Positions 43,046 to 51,924 of a stretch of DNA of 64,000 nt are shown here, in pieces. The stretch comes from Mucilaginibacter lacusdianchii (GTDB taxonomy: Bacteria > Bacteroidota > Bacteroidia > Sphingobacteriales > Sphingobacteriaceae): positions 791,275 to 855,274 of the forward strand of contig NZ_WSRW01000003.1 in NCBI RefSeq assembly GCF_009770985.1, given 5' to 3'. Positions within the stretch are counted from its first letter, which is position 1, and each line of letters opens with the position of its first letter. The notes below the pieces were generated by a model. That model was not told the origin of the DNA and did no database searches. It saw only the letters and a list, made by a program, of their open reading frames with translations. The translations under genes were made by a program, and so were the position numbers.

Positions 43046-43951
43046 ATGATATCAATAATTATATGTTCTGTCAAGAAGAATTTAAGAGAAGCGATAGTAA
43101 AGAATATTGAAGATAGCATTGGCGTTGAACATGAAGTAATTGTTATCGAAAATGAAAAACACAAATACCCGATTGCAAAAGCATATAACATTGGTGCGCA
43201 GCAGGCTAAATATCCATATTTGTGCTTCAGCCACGAGGATATTAAGTTTCATACCAAAAACTGGGGACAGATATTAATCGATGATTTTACCAAATCAAAG
43301 GCACGGCTTATCGGAGTATTAGGATGTGCTGTCAAAGTCAGCAGTCCTAGTAGTGTTTATTTAGCTTGTTCCAACTTAAATTGTCAAAATCACTTGCAAA
43401 GTCATCCTAATCGTGCAACAACATTATCTTATGAAAACCCCTTTGAAGAAAAGTTAAGTAAGGTTTGCATTCTAGACGGATTATTTATTGCATCTACCCG
43501 ACAAGCGTGGGCGGAAACGAAATTTTCGGAAGAGTATTTGACTGGCTTCCATGGTTATGACATTGATTTTTCAATAAAAAATTTTTTGTTAGGCGATGTT
43601 GTGGTGACATACAATTTTTTGCTTGAACATTTTTCCCATGGGTCTTTTAATAAAAGTTGGGTAAGCACGCATTTACGCCTTACCGATATTTGGGAGGAAA
43701 AGCTTCCTTTGAAAGCACCAAACGTAAGTGATGAGGCTTTGGCTAATGCCGAATTATTAAATTTGAAAGAATTTATGACTATCTTAATCAACACTGATTA
43801 TAATTTTTTAACTCAGTTAAGGTATGCATTGAAGCATTTCAAGAAGGCACCATTCGAAAAGATAAATTTTTATTACCTAAGAAGAATGATTTTGCGCAAT
43901 AAGTTAAACTCATCTTTGAAAGCCATATTTAAACCTAAATTAAATTTCTAA
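43046..43951 (+). CDS. Family 2-like glycosyltransferase
   Basis: A 301-residue GT-A-type protein. The N-terminus (MISIIICSVKKN...VIVIENE) and the YPYLCFSHEDIKFHTKNWG segment correspond to the nucleotide-binding and DxD-like region; here the acidic pair reads HED. A CILDGLFIASTRQAW acceptor-side segment and a GYDIDFSIK metal/acceptor motif follow. This subgroup is frequent in polysaccharide loci of Bacteroidota. It should add one sugar to the repeat unit at the cytosolic face. Donor and linkage are unknown. Next gene 15 bp downstream. Confidence 0.75.
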   Translation: MISIIICSVKKNLREAIVKNIEDSIGVEHEVIVIENEKHKYPIAKAYNIGAQQAKYPYLCFSHEDIKFHTKNWGQILIDDFTKSKARLIGVLGCAVKVSSPSSVYLACSNLNCQNHLQSHPNRATTLSYENPFEEKLSKVCILDGLFIASTRQAWAETKFSEEYLTGFHGYDIDFSIKNFLLGDVVVTYNFLLEHFSHGSFNKSWVSTHLRLTDIWEEKLPLKAPNVSDEALANAELLNLKEFMTILINTDYNFLTQLRYALKHFKKAPFEKINFYYLRRMILRNKLNSSLKAIFKPKLNF

Positions 43952-43966
43952 TTGTAAAAAGTTAAC

Positions 43967-44893
43967 ATGTCTAATACAAATAGCGACCGAGCCACGAAGA
44001 ACCTGGTTTTTTTGTCACATGGTGACAAGCTTGTGCATTATGAAATTGTTTTCTGCTTGCATACTTTATATTATCATTTAAAAGGAGATTTTACAGGACT
44101 GCAGATTACGATTTACACTGACGATATTTCTTCGTATAAAAAGTATTTAAGTAGTTTCCCAATTGTTTACGAGATTCTCACTAAACAGCAAATTGCTGAG
44201 TATCGCAAGCCTTACGGTTACATACATAGAGTAAAAGCATGTGTCATGAAGCTTTGTATGGAGAAATATCCAATAGATATGATGTTCTTAGACGGCGACA
44301 CTTTCTTCACGAAATATCCTTGGCCTCTTTTTAACAAAATTTCACCCGAGGTTTGTGTTATGAATATAGATGAGTATGATTTGGTTGATGGTGGAGACCA
44401 TGAAAACAGTTATTGGTTAGATTTACGACACAATGTTCGAAATAATACTTATCTGATAAAGGGAAAAGAAACCCGTATACCGCTGACAACAAGAATGTGG
44501 AATTCTGGTTTTACAGGCATAAGTTATCAAAATGCTTCATTACTTGACGATAATATTGAAGTGATAGACCAGGTTTACGGAAAAGGTGAAGTGTTTCATA
44601 TAGAACAATTTGCGTTATCTTATGTGTTACAGAACGCAACAAGAATTGTGGACACGGAAGACTATATAGTTCATTATTATTATAAAATAACGGACAGAAA
44701 GTATTTTGACTATCACTTGGTTCGTTTTCTAAAAAAGTATAAGGGCAAACCAGTGCAAGAAATAGCGGAAAAGGCCATAGAATTAGCCAAGCACTACGAA
44801 ACGGTAACAATACCAAAGTATGTCCACTTATACGATACAATTCTTTTAAGATATAAAAATATAAAGAAAGTAACGTTCAAAGGTCGTTTATAA
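43967..44893 (+). CDS. Putative glycosyltransferase of GT-A type (hypothetical)
   Basis: A 308-residue soluble protein. Not matched to a named family with confidence. Features that suggest a nucleotide-sugar-dependent transferase are LQITIYTDDISSY, a clear DxD in MMFLDGDTFFTKYPW (residues 105-107 region), NSGFTGISYQNASLL and a late HIEQFALSYVL (compare HxEQ in GT8-like folds). Such proteins are seen in capsule and O-antigen loci. It lies 15 bp after the preceding transferase and 52 bp before the next. Role inferred mainly from context. Confidence 0.6.
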   Translation: MSNTNSDRATKNLVFLSHGDKLVHYEIVFCLHTLYYHLKGDFTGLQITIYTDDISSYKKYLSSFPIVYEILTKQQIAEYRKPYGYIHRVKACVMKLCMEKYPIDMMFLDGDTFFTKYPWPLFNKISPEVCVMNIDEYDLVDGGDHENSYWLDLRHNVRNNTYLIKGKETRIPLTTRMWNSGFTGISYQNASLLDDNIEVIDQVYGKGEVFHIEQFALSYVLQNATRIVDTEDYIVHYYYKITDRKYFDYHLVRFLKKYKGKPVQEIAEKAIELAKHYETVTIPKYVHLYDTILLRYKNIKKVTFKGRL

Positions 44894-44945
44894 TGCAGTG
44901 CAATTATCTTATGTGTATATCTTATAGCAACACTACTAGTATATA

Positions 44946-46406
44946 ATGAGAGTGTTACATGTTGGTTGGGGATATATTCCCTTTAGATCGGGAGGCTTAA
45001 TTGAGTATGCCGAAGATTTAATGGAATTACAAGCTCAAAACGGATACCATGTATATTATTTTTGTACGGGCAGGTCAAACGTGTTTTTGCCAAACGCAAT
45101 GCTAGTTAAGCGTAAGCATAAAAACAAAGGTTATACTATTTTCGAATTAGTTAATCCACCGATAATATCGGGTTTAGATAAGGGAATAGATGAACCACTT
45201 TTCGATATCGCAGAACCTATCACTCAAAAGAAATTGTTCGACGTAATTAATGCGGTAAAACCTGACATTATACACTTCCAAGAATTTATTGGTATTCCTA
45301 CCAGTGTTGTGGCTAAAATAAAAGGTTTGGGAATCAAAACAATTTTTACCGTTCATGATTACTTCACTTTGTGTCCGACATTAAAATTGCTTTTGCCCAA
45401 TGGTAATGTTTGTAAGCTTAAAGGGGACGACTTAGGTAAGCAATGCTCCGTATGCTGTACTGATGCTCCGGTAAATGGATTATTTTACCAATTGAAAGTT
45501 ACCTTCCGTGATCTTTTTTCGGAAAAAAATCGTAAAAGATTTATGGAAGTTATAAAGCCAAAACTTGCTTCTGAGCGTCAAGAAAAAAAAATTCAGACGG
45601 ACAATTTAATTTACATTGCAAAACAAGCTGAAAGCTACCCGAAAGCAGAAGATTACCAGAATAGAAGAAACAGCAACATGTCTTTTCTTAAAGACTTAGA
45701 TTTGATATTAACCGTTTCAAACAAGGTTGCCAGCATATTAAATAGTTACGAGAAGTTTGACAATGTTTCAGCGCTACATATAACTGTTAACCATATCGCA
45801 ATGATGCAGCCGTTGCAACAAGAGACATCAGAAATTATCAATTTTGGGTTAATCAATGTAATGGGAAGTTTGCCGAAAGGTAGACAGCTTATGCTTGAGA
45901 TTTTTGACAATTTAAAGAACTGCGCCTATTCTAGCAAAATCAAATTTACAGTGCTCGGTACACTTAGCGATGATGACATAGCAGTTCTTTCTGAATATCC
46001 ATTTATTCAGTATGCAGGTAAATACAATCCTGCGGATTTAAACCAGCTGTTAGATAAATTGAAAATAAACGTAGGAATAGTACCATCATTGTGGGAGGAA
46101 GCGTATGGGTTAGTAGGTATTGAGTTTTTAGCCAAGGGCATTCCTGTTATAGGCAATAACATTGGCGGAATTCCGGATTATGTTATTGATAACGAGACTG
46201 GCTGGTTAAATAATTCTTGTACCGCTACCGAACTGCTGAGCATAATTGAAAGCATAACGTCCCAGCCTATACAAATTGGTAATTTAAACGACAATCTCAT
46301 TAACAACCGCAGTAAGTACATCCAAAGTTTAACTGACCATTTTAAAAAGCTCGACTCTATATACAAACAATTAACTACTGGAGAAGTGGTTAATTCAATT
46401 AATTAA
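44946..46406 (+). CDS. Family 4 glycosyltransferase
   Basis: A 486-residue GT-B protein. The N-terminal domain has the opening MRVLHVGWGYIPFRSGGLIEY and the catalytic-side HDYFTLCPTLKLL. The C-terminal domain holds the nucleotide-sugar site VPSLWEEAYGLVGIEFLAKG, quoted as WEEAYGLVGIEFLAKG, with the E-x7-E motif of GT4. A mid-protein cysteine cluster (CKLKGDDLGKQCSVCC) is an odd insertion that also occurs in other GT4 proteins of this size. It transfers a sugar to the growing lipid-linked unit. The donor cannot be told. Confidence 0.82.
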   Translation: MRVLHVGWGYIPFRSGGLIEYAEDLMELQAQNGYHVYYFCTGRSNVFLPNAMLVKRKHKNKGYTIFELVNPPIISGLDKGIDEPLFDIAEPITQKKLFDVINAVKPDIIHFQEFIGIPTSVVAKIKGLGIKTIFTVHDYFTLCPTLKLLLPNGNVCKLKGDDLGKQCSVCCTDAPVNGLFYQLKVTFRDLFSEKNRKRFMEVIKPKLASERQEKKIQTDNLIYIAKQAESYPKAEDYQNRRNSNMSFLKDLDLILTVSNKVASILNSYEKFDNVSALHITVNHIAMMQPLQQETSEIINFGLINVMGSLPKGRQLMLEIFDNLKNCAYSSKIKFTVLGTLSDDDIAVLSEYPFIQYAGKYNPADLNQLLDKLKINVGIVPSLWEEAYGLVGIEFLAKGIPVIGNNIGGIPDYVIDNETGWLNNSCTATELLSIIESITSQPIQIGNLNDNLINNRSKYIQSLTDHFKKLDSIYKQLTTGEVVNSIN

Positions 46407-46433
46407 TATATACTACACATTGAAATAACATTT

Positions 46434-47543
46434 ATGTTCGATTATTTAATAGTTGGAGCAGGATACTCCGGAAGTGTACTTGCCGAAAGAATAGCCACGC
46501 AGCTAAATAAAAAGGTTTTAGTTGTTGACCGGCGCAGTCATATAGCCGGTAACGCTTACGATTATTATAACGAAGACGGCATACTTGTGCATAAATACGG
46601 TCCGCATTGGTTTCATACAAATGATAAAAACGTATTTGACTATTTGTCGAGGTTTACAGAATGGCGTTTCCATTATCACCGTGTAAAAAGCTATGTTGAT
46701 GGCATGCTCTTACCAATACCCATCAATCATGATACCTTGAATACCTTATATGGACTCAAATTAACGTCGCCTAAAGAAGTACAGGCTTATTATGATAGTG
46801 TAAAAGTGTCAATTGCTAATCCTAAAAATTCCGAGGAAATGGTAATTAGCCAAGTGGGGGAAGATTTATATCAAAAATTTTTTAAAGGGTACACTTTAAA
46901 GCAGTGGGATCTGAATCCGAAAGATTTGGCAGCAAGTGTAACAGCACGAATTCCTACACGGACTAATCGCGATGACCGGTATTTTACCGACACTTATCAG
47001 GGAGTGCCTAAGCATGGGTATACAGAAATGTTCGTTAAAATGCTTTCGCATCCTAACATTTCTATCATGCTGCAAACGGATTATAAAAACATTATCAACG
47101 ATATAAAGTTTAACAAACTGATTTATACCGGTCCAATTGATTCTTTTTTTGATTATAAATTTGGTAAGCTGCCTTACCGCTCATTGCGTTTCGAACACGA
47201 AACATTTAATCAAGAAAATTATCAAGGGTACCAGCAAATAAACTATCCTAATGACTATGATTTTACCAGGATAGTAGAGTGGAAACACGCTACCGGGCAA
47301 AAGAGTCCAGTGACTACTATAACGCGCGAATATTCATTACTCGCCGAAGGTGATATGGAAAAATATTACCCAATTCCTAAAGAAGACAACCATGAACTTT
47401 ATAAAAAGTATAAAGCTGAAGTTGATAAATTGGAGAATGTTTTCTTTTGTGGGCGTTTAGCCGATTATAAATACTACAATATGGACCAGGTTGTAGCACG
47501 TGCTCTAAGTATCTTTGAAAAAAACATCGCAAACACTATCTAA
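46434..47543 (+). CDS. glf: UDP-galactopyranose mutase, first copy (divergent)
   Basis: A 369-residue flavoenzyme. The N-terminal FAD motif VGAGYSGSVLAERIA and DRRSHIAGNAYDYYNEDG fit Glf, as do HKYGPHWFHTNDKNVFDYL, the active-site KGYTLKQWDLNPKDL and the C-terminal VFFCGRLADYKYYNMDQVV. It interconverts the pyranose and furanose forms of UDP-galactose or a related UDP-sugar. It is clearly different from the second copy 890 bp downstream: HWFHTND against HIFHTND, and RFTEWRFHYHRVKSYVDG against SFVEFNRYTNSPVAVYKD. Its stop overlaps the next start by one base (TAATG). Confidence 0.85.
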   Translation: MFDYLIVGAGYSGSVLAERIATQLNKKVLVVDRRSHIAGNAYDYYNEDGILVHKYGPHWFHTNDKNVFDYLSRFTEWRFHYHRVKSYVDGMLLPIPINHDTLNTLYGLKLTSPKEVQAYYDSVKVSIANPKNSEEMVISQVGEDLYQKFFKGYTLKQWDLNPKDLAASVTARIPTRTNRDDRYFTDTYQGVPKHGYTEMFVKMLSHPNISIMLQTDYKNIINDIKFNKLIYTGPIDSFFDYKFGKLPYRSLRFEHETFNQENYQGYQQINYPNDYDFTRIVEWKHATGQKSPVTTITREYSLLAEGDMEKYYPIPKEDNHELYKKYKAEVDKLENVFFCGRLADYKYYNMDQVVARALSIFEKNIANTI

Positions 47544-48406
47544 TGAAAATATCATTTGTAATTCTTAATTACAACCGTGAAGCAGAAGTACTGCAAACTA
47601 TTGAAAAAACGCACCAGTTAATGCAGGGGCGAACAGATTATGAAATCATTATAGTTGATAACGCATCAACAGATAATAGCGTAGCGTCGCTTAAGGCATT
47701 AAGTAATAAAATAAAACTTGTAACACGGCCTTCAAATAACGGTATAGCTGGTTGGAATGATGGATTTGCCGAGGCTTCCGGAAAGTATATGGTTGTATTG
47801 GATGATGATAGCAATGTTGAGAGCGGTATAGACGAAGCTATAAATTATCTGGATGTCCATTCGGAAGTTGGTGTGCTATCTCTAAACATCACGGGGGGGG
47901 CTTTTCAAACAGATGATAGGGTAGATTTACAGGATTGCACCGATTTTATCGGTTGCGGAGCTGTAATCAGAAAAGAGGTTTATAATAAAATAGGAGGTTT
48001 TGCTGAATGGCTTTTCATTTACACGCATGAGTGGGAGTATGGCCTTAGAGTTTTGAATGCCGGCTATAAGATTAAATACTTTGAAAAGTGCAAGGTGTTA
48101 CATCGTACCAGCGCGCTAAACAGAACGCCTAAACGTTTAAAAATATTTTCAGTTCGAAATGAATTGGTTATAGTGTATAAATACTTTTCAACCGAAACGA
48201 GAAATAAGTACTTAACTCGCATTATGCTCAACAATGTTAAGGGAGTATATAAATATGGGTTGCACACTATACCTTGGTTTTATGAGGCATATAGTGAGTT
48301 CAAAAAAATGAAGGGGCAAATTGTCCATACTCCGGTTTCAAAAGAAATTGAAGATTTTTCAGGAAAAAACATTGGTTCAACTAAACCGTTCTTGAATATC
48401 TATTAA
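47543..48406 (+). CDS. Family 2 glycosyltransferase
   Basis: A 287-residue GT-A enzyme with the classical GT2 opening KISFVILNYNREAEVLQTIE, the IIIVDNASTDNSVA strand, and the DxD-type VVLDDDSNVE at about residue 90. A GCGAVIRKEVYNKIGGF segment and the acceptor-side HEWEYGLRVLNAGYKI (compare ED motif) follow. It resembles rhamnosyl/galactofuranosyl-type GT2 proteins. It overlaps the first mutase gene by one base, suggesting translational coupling, and is followed by the second mutase. Using a furanose donor is a reasonable guess from this context only. Confidence 0.85.
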   Translation: MKISFVILNYNREAEVLQTIEKTHQLMQGRTDYEIIIVDNASTDNSVASLKALSNKIKLVTRPSNNGIAGWNDGFAEASGKYMVVLDDDSNVESGIDEAINYLDVHSEVGVLSLNITGGAFQTDDRVDLQDCTDFIGCGAVIRKEVYNKIGGFAEWLFIYTHEWEYGLRVLNAGYKIKYFEKCKVLHRTSALNRTPKRLKIFSVRNELVIVYKYFSTETRNKYLTRIMLNNVKGVYKYGLHTIPWFYEAYSEFKKMKGQIVHTPVSKEIEDFSGKNIGSTKPFLNIY

Positions 48407-48430
48407 AATATCTATCAATAAAAAACACAT

Positions 48431-49543
48431 ATGTCATCTAAAAAGTACGATTACTTAATTGTTGGTGCCGGTTTGTTTGGAAGTGTATTTGCACACGAAG
48501 CCAAAAAACGCGGTAAAACTTGTCTTATCATCGATAAACGCCCACATGCAGGCGGTAATGTTCACTGCGAAAAAGTTGAAGATATCAATGTGCACATGTA
48601 CGGCGCGCACATATTTCATACAAACGATAAGTTTATATGGGATTATGTAAATTCATTTGTTGAATTCAATCGGTATACAAACAGCCCGGTGGCTGTTTAT
48701 AAAGATGAGTTGTATAACTTACCTTTCAACATGAATACCTTTTACCAGCTTTGGAAGGTACGCACGCCTGAAGAAGCCAAGAAAAAAATTCAGTCGCAGA
48801 TTGATCAGTTAGATATCAAAGAACCATCAAACCTGGAAGAACAAGCATTGTCTTTGGTTGGAACTGATATTTACGAAAAACTGATTAAAGGATATACTGA
48901 AAAGCAGTGGGGGCGTCCGGCTACAGAGTTACCTGCATTCATTATTAAACGGTTGCCTGTAAGATTTACTTACGACAATAACTATTTCAACGATAAATAC
49001 CAGGGTATCCCAATTGGGGGTTATAACAAACTAACTGAGGCACTAACAGAAGGTGTTGAAATCAAATTAAATACCGACTTTTTCGAAAATCGTGCTGAGT
49101 GGGAAGCTATGGCTGATAATATTGTATTTACCGGCAAAATTGATCAGTATTATGATTTCCAATTTGGACAATTGCAGTACAGAAGTTTACGCTTTGAACA
49201 TCAAACTCTGGATACAGAAAATTATCAAGGTAACGCGGTAGTAAATTACAACGAGCGTGAAGTGCCTTACACCCGGATTATTGAGCATAAGCATTTTGAG
49301 TTTGGCACCCAACCCAAAACTGTTGTTACAAAAGAATATCCTCAGGAATGGACTGCTGAGAAAGAACCGTATTATCCTATCAATGATACGCGGAACAACG
49401 AGATGTTTAAGAAATACAAAGACTTGGCCGACAAAGAAACTACTGTCATCTTTGGCGGGCGCCTAGCCGAATATAAGTATTATGATATGCACCAAATCAT
49501 CGGCTCGGCTTTAAAAACGGTCAAAGACGTGTTTAACAGCTAA
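48431..49543 (+). CDS. glf: UDP-galactopyranose mutase, second copy
   Basis: A 370-residue Glf close to the E. coli/Klebsiella type. It has VGAGLFGSVFAHEAKKRG and DKRPHAGGNVHCEKVEDINV, then HMYGAHIFHTNDKFIWDY, KGYTEKQWGRPATELPAFII with catalytic-site residues, and VIFGGRLAEYKYYDMHQII. FAD must be reduced for catalysis. It should make UDP-galactofuranose, consistent with a galactofuranosyltransferase-like gene 15 bp downstream. Together with the first copy it flanks one GT2 gene. Protein differences show the pair is old or separately acquired, not a recent tandem duplication. Confidence 0.93.
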   Translation: MSSKKYDYLIVGAGLFGSVFAHEAKKRGKTCLIIDKRPHAGGNVHCEKVEDINVHMYGAHIFHTNDKFIWDYVNSFVEFNRYTNSPVAVYKDELYNLPFNMNTFYQLWKVRTPEEAKKKIQSQIDQLDIKEPSNLEEQALSLVGTDIYEKLIKGYTEKQWGRPATELPAFIIKRLPVRFTYDNNYFNDKYQGIPIGGYNKLTEALTEGVEIKLNTDFFENRAEWEAMADNIVFTGKIDQYYDFQFGQLQYRSLRFEHQTLDTENYQGNAVVNYNEREVPYTRIIEHKHFEFGTQPKTVVTKEYPQEWTAEKEPYYPINDTRNNEMFKKYKDLADKETTVIFGGRLAEYKYYDMHQIIGSALKTVKDVFNS

Positions 49544-49558
49544 AACTTAACAGCTGTT

Positions 49559-50602
49559 ATGTCACAACACAAATACCAGTTTACAATTTTTGAATACAGC
49601 GATAAAATTAACAATTCGGCCGCAACGAAAGCTGTGGCCGATTGTAATAAAATTTTCTCGTTGCGCGGTTATAAAGATTTTACTTTAACGGTAGATAATA
49701 CTGCCGGACGAACTACAAAGTTCTATTTAAATGCTTTTATTGCTATCTGCAAATTCATCCTCAAAGTAGAGAGGGGAGCTCTTATTGGAATTCAGTATCC
49801 AATGCTGAATAATGTGTTTAAGTATTTTATTAAAGCCGCAAAACTTAAACAAATTAAGTTTTTTTGCATCATTCATGATGTCGAGTCGTTGAGACTTGGT
49901 GGTAATGATATAAACTTGGTAGCACGTGAAACCAGCAATTTAAATTATTACGATTTTTTGATCGTGCATAATGACAGTATGATGAAATGGCTTAAAGAGC
50001 ATGGTGTAACTTCTAAAATGCATAGCCTGCAACTTTTTGACTATCTGGCGCCGGCACGACCAATGGCAAACAATAGTGATTTGTCAACCAAAACCATTGT
50101 TTATGCCGGAAACCTAAGTAAGAGTACATTTATTTACAAGTTGGGAGCAATTGATGGTTGGATATTTAACGTATATGGCCCTCATTTTTTGTCAGACCTA
50201 GCAAAAGATACCCCTAATTTAAATTGGAAAGGTGTGTTCAATCCGGACGAAGTGGTTTATAACTTACAAGGCCGTTTTGGCTTAATTTGGGATGGAGAGG
50301 ATGTAGAAAAGCTGGACAGTGTATGGGGAAATTACATCAAATATAATAACCCACATAAGGCATCTCTGTATCTAGCCGCCGGATTGCCGGTTATTGCACC
50401 TCGAAATTCGGCAATCGGCAAGTTGGTTGACCAATGGGAAGTTGGTGTATTGATAGATAATTTAACTGATTTGAATAATATCAACATCCAGGAACAAGAC
50501 TATTTGAAGCTAAAAAACAATTGTATAAGTGTCCAGAAGAAATTAATAAACGGATATTTTTTTGCAGATGCATTAGCTGCTTTGGAAAAAGAATTGAGTT
50601 AG
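49559..50602 (+). CDS. Galactofuranosyltransferase-like glycosyltransferase
   Basis: A 347-residue GT-B protein. The layout resembles beta-1,6-galactofuranosyltransferase (WbbI type) and related proteins of lactic acid bacteria: an N-terminal half with IGIQYPMLNNVFKYFI and FFCIIHDVESLRLG, NLNYYDFLIVHNDSMMKWL, then the C-terminal donor site FGLIWDGEDVEK followed by NNPHKASLYLAAGLPVI. It sits 15 bp after the second Glf gene, which would supply UDP-galactofuranose. Activity is inferred from this similarity and from context. Confidence 0.75.
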   Translation: MSQHKYQFTIFEYSDKINNSAATKAVADCNKIFSLRGYKDFTLTVDNTAGRTTKFYLNAFIAICKFILKVERGALIGIQYPMLNNVFKYFIKAAKLKQIKFFCIIHDVESLRLGGNDINLVARETSNLNYYDFLIVHNDSMMKWLKEHGVTSKMHSLQLFDYLAPARPMANNSDLSTKTIVYAGNLSKSTFIYKLGAIDGWIFNVYGPHFLSDLAKDTPNLNWKGVFNPDEVVYNLQGRFGLIWDGEDVEKLDSVWGNYIKYNNPHKASLYLAAGLPVIAPRNSAIGKLVDQWEVGVLIDNLTDLNNINIQEQDYLKLKNNCISVQKKLINGYFFADALAALEKELS

Positions 50603-50716
50603 AAGATAAAAGCATTTTTGAACTAGGGTGGTAATAAATTGGAGTGGCTAAAGTACTTGGGTCATAGCATGCTCAACGATATATAAATTTTAATTGTAAA
50701 AATCAGATAAGGCTGT

Positions 50717-51907
50717 ATGTACAGAGTGCTTTATGTATTTGGGGGTGAAAAAGCGTCAGGAGCTGAAATTGTGATAGATAGATTGATGCAGTACAATTGC
50801 AAAGAAGTTTGCCCACATCTTTTTGTAGCGCCGGGCCAATTTGCTGAAAAAGTGATAAAAATCAATAATTATCCTGTTACAACGTCTGGTCTTCTAAAAA
50901 AACTTAATAGATCCAATACTAGTATTTTCAAATTTATATTACAGGCAATACGAAGTTATATCTTTTTGTCTGTGAAGGTATTAGTATATATTAATCGAAA
51001 TAAGATTGATATTGTACATGCTAACACAGTTGTGCCGGCATCTTACATTGTGCCTGCACTATTGTTAAGTAAAATATTTTATCCAAAAGTGAAATGGGTA
51101 TGGAGTGACCATGATTTAAATTATTTTTCCAAAAAAGATAATTTTTTTGCCAGCTCAAACGCAAGGCTATATGATCAGACGTTAGCTGTATCCGAGGCTG
51201 TGAAGAAAAAGTATTGGGGCAACCAAGCTTATAGTAAAGTGCATGTTTTATATAATGGTTTGGATTGCGATCAGTTTAAGTTGAATTTATTAGCTCGAAA
51301 TAACTTTCGTTCTAAATACTCAATTGATGAAGATACAGTGCTATTAGGTATTGCCGGAAATTTGACTGTACGCAAAGGGCAATTAAGTTTATTGCAAACA
51401 TTAAACGCCACTAGTATCGATAAAAAGGTATATTTGCTAATTGCTGGGAGTATTCCGCAAGAAGATCAAGTTTATGCGAATGAAGTGATTAATTTAACAA
51501 AACAAGAGAAAAGCGTTGCAACATATGTTGGCCCTATAGAGGATATGGTTGCGTTTTATAGTGGATGTGATATAATTATCAGCAATAGTAACATTGCTGG
51601 TAGTGAGCCCTTAGGAACAACAATATATGAAGCAATGGCTTGTGAGAAACTAGTAATTGCCGCAAATACCGGTGGCACGAGTGAAATTATTGATCACAAT
51701 GTAAATGGGTTTTTGTTCGAGGCGGAAGAATATAAGGATTTGAAAGCTAGATTAGAACTGTGTGTGAAGAATTTCAATGAATTGAGTGAATTAAAAGTCA
51801 TGGCTCGCAACAAGGTGTTAACTAAGTTCAATATTGTTGCTATGGCAAATTCCTATAATGATATACTAAACGCAAATGTTGATAGTAGCTTAAAAAGAGT
51901 TAACTAA
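50717..51907 (+). CDS. Family 4 glycosyltransferase
   Basis: A 396-residue GT-B enzyme. The N-terminal acceptor domain begins YRVLYVFGGEKASGAEIV. The inter-domain hinge VLYNGLDCDQFK is typical of GT4, and the C-terminal domain has IAGNLTVRKGQLSLLQTL, then SEPLGTTIYEAMACEKLVI with the E-x7-E catalytic pair and NTGGTSEIIDHNVNGFLFE. It adds a sugar to the lipid-linked repeat unit in the cytosol. Donor and linkage are unknown. It is followed 17 bp later by the Wzy-like polymerase. Confidence 0.88.
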   Translation: MYRVLYVFGGEKASGAEIVIDRLMQYNCKEVCPHLFVAPGQFAEKVIKINNYPVTTSGLLKKLNRSNTSIFKFILQAIRSYIFLSVKVLVYINRNKIDIVHANTVVPASYIVPALLLSKIFYPKVKWVWSDHDLNYFSKKDNFFASSNARLYDQTLAVSEAVKKKYWGNQAYSKVHVLYNGLDCDQFKLNLLARNNFRSKYSIDEDTVLLGIAGNLTVRKGQLSLLQTLNATSIDKKVYLLIAGSIPQEDQVYANEVINLTKQEKSVATYVGPIEDMVAFYSGCDIIISNSNIAGSEPLGTTIYEAMACEKLVIAANTGGTSEIIDHNVNGFLFEAEEYKDLKARLELCVKNFNELSELKVMARNKVLTKFNIVAMANSYNDILNANVDSSLKRVN

Positions 51908-51924
51908 TTAGGTTTGCTTGTTAA

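Noticed and set aside
46434..49543. Recent tandem duplication of glf
   Set aside because: The two proteins differ in many conserved segments and the DNA shows no extended identity, so a recent duplication is unlikely.
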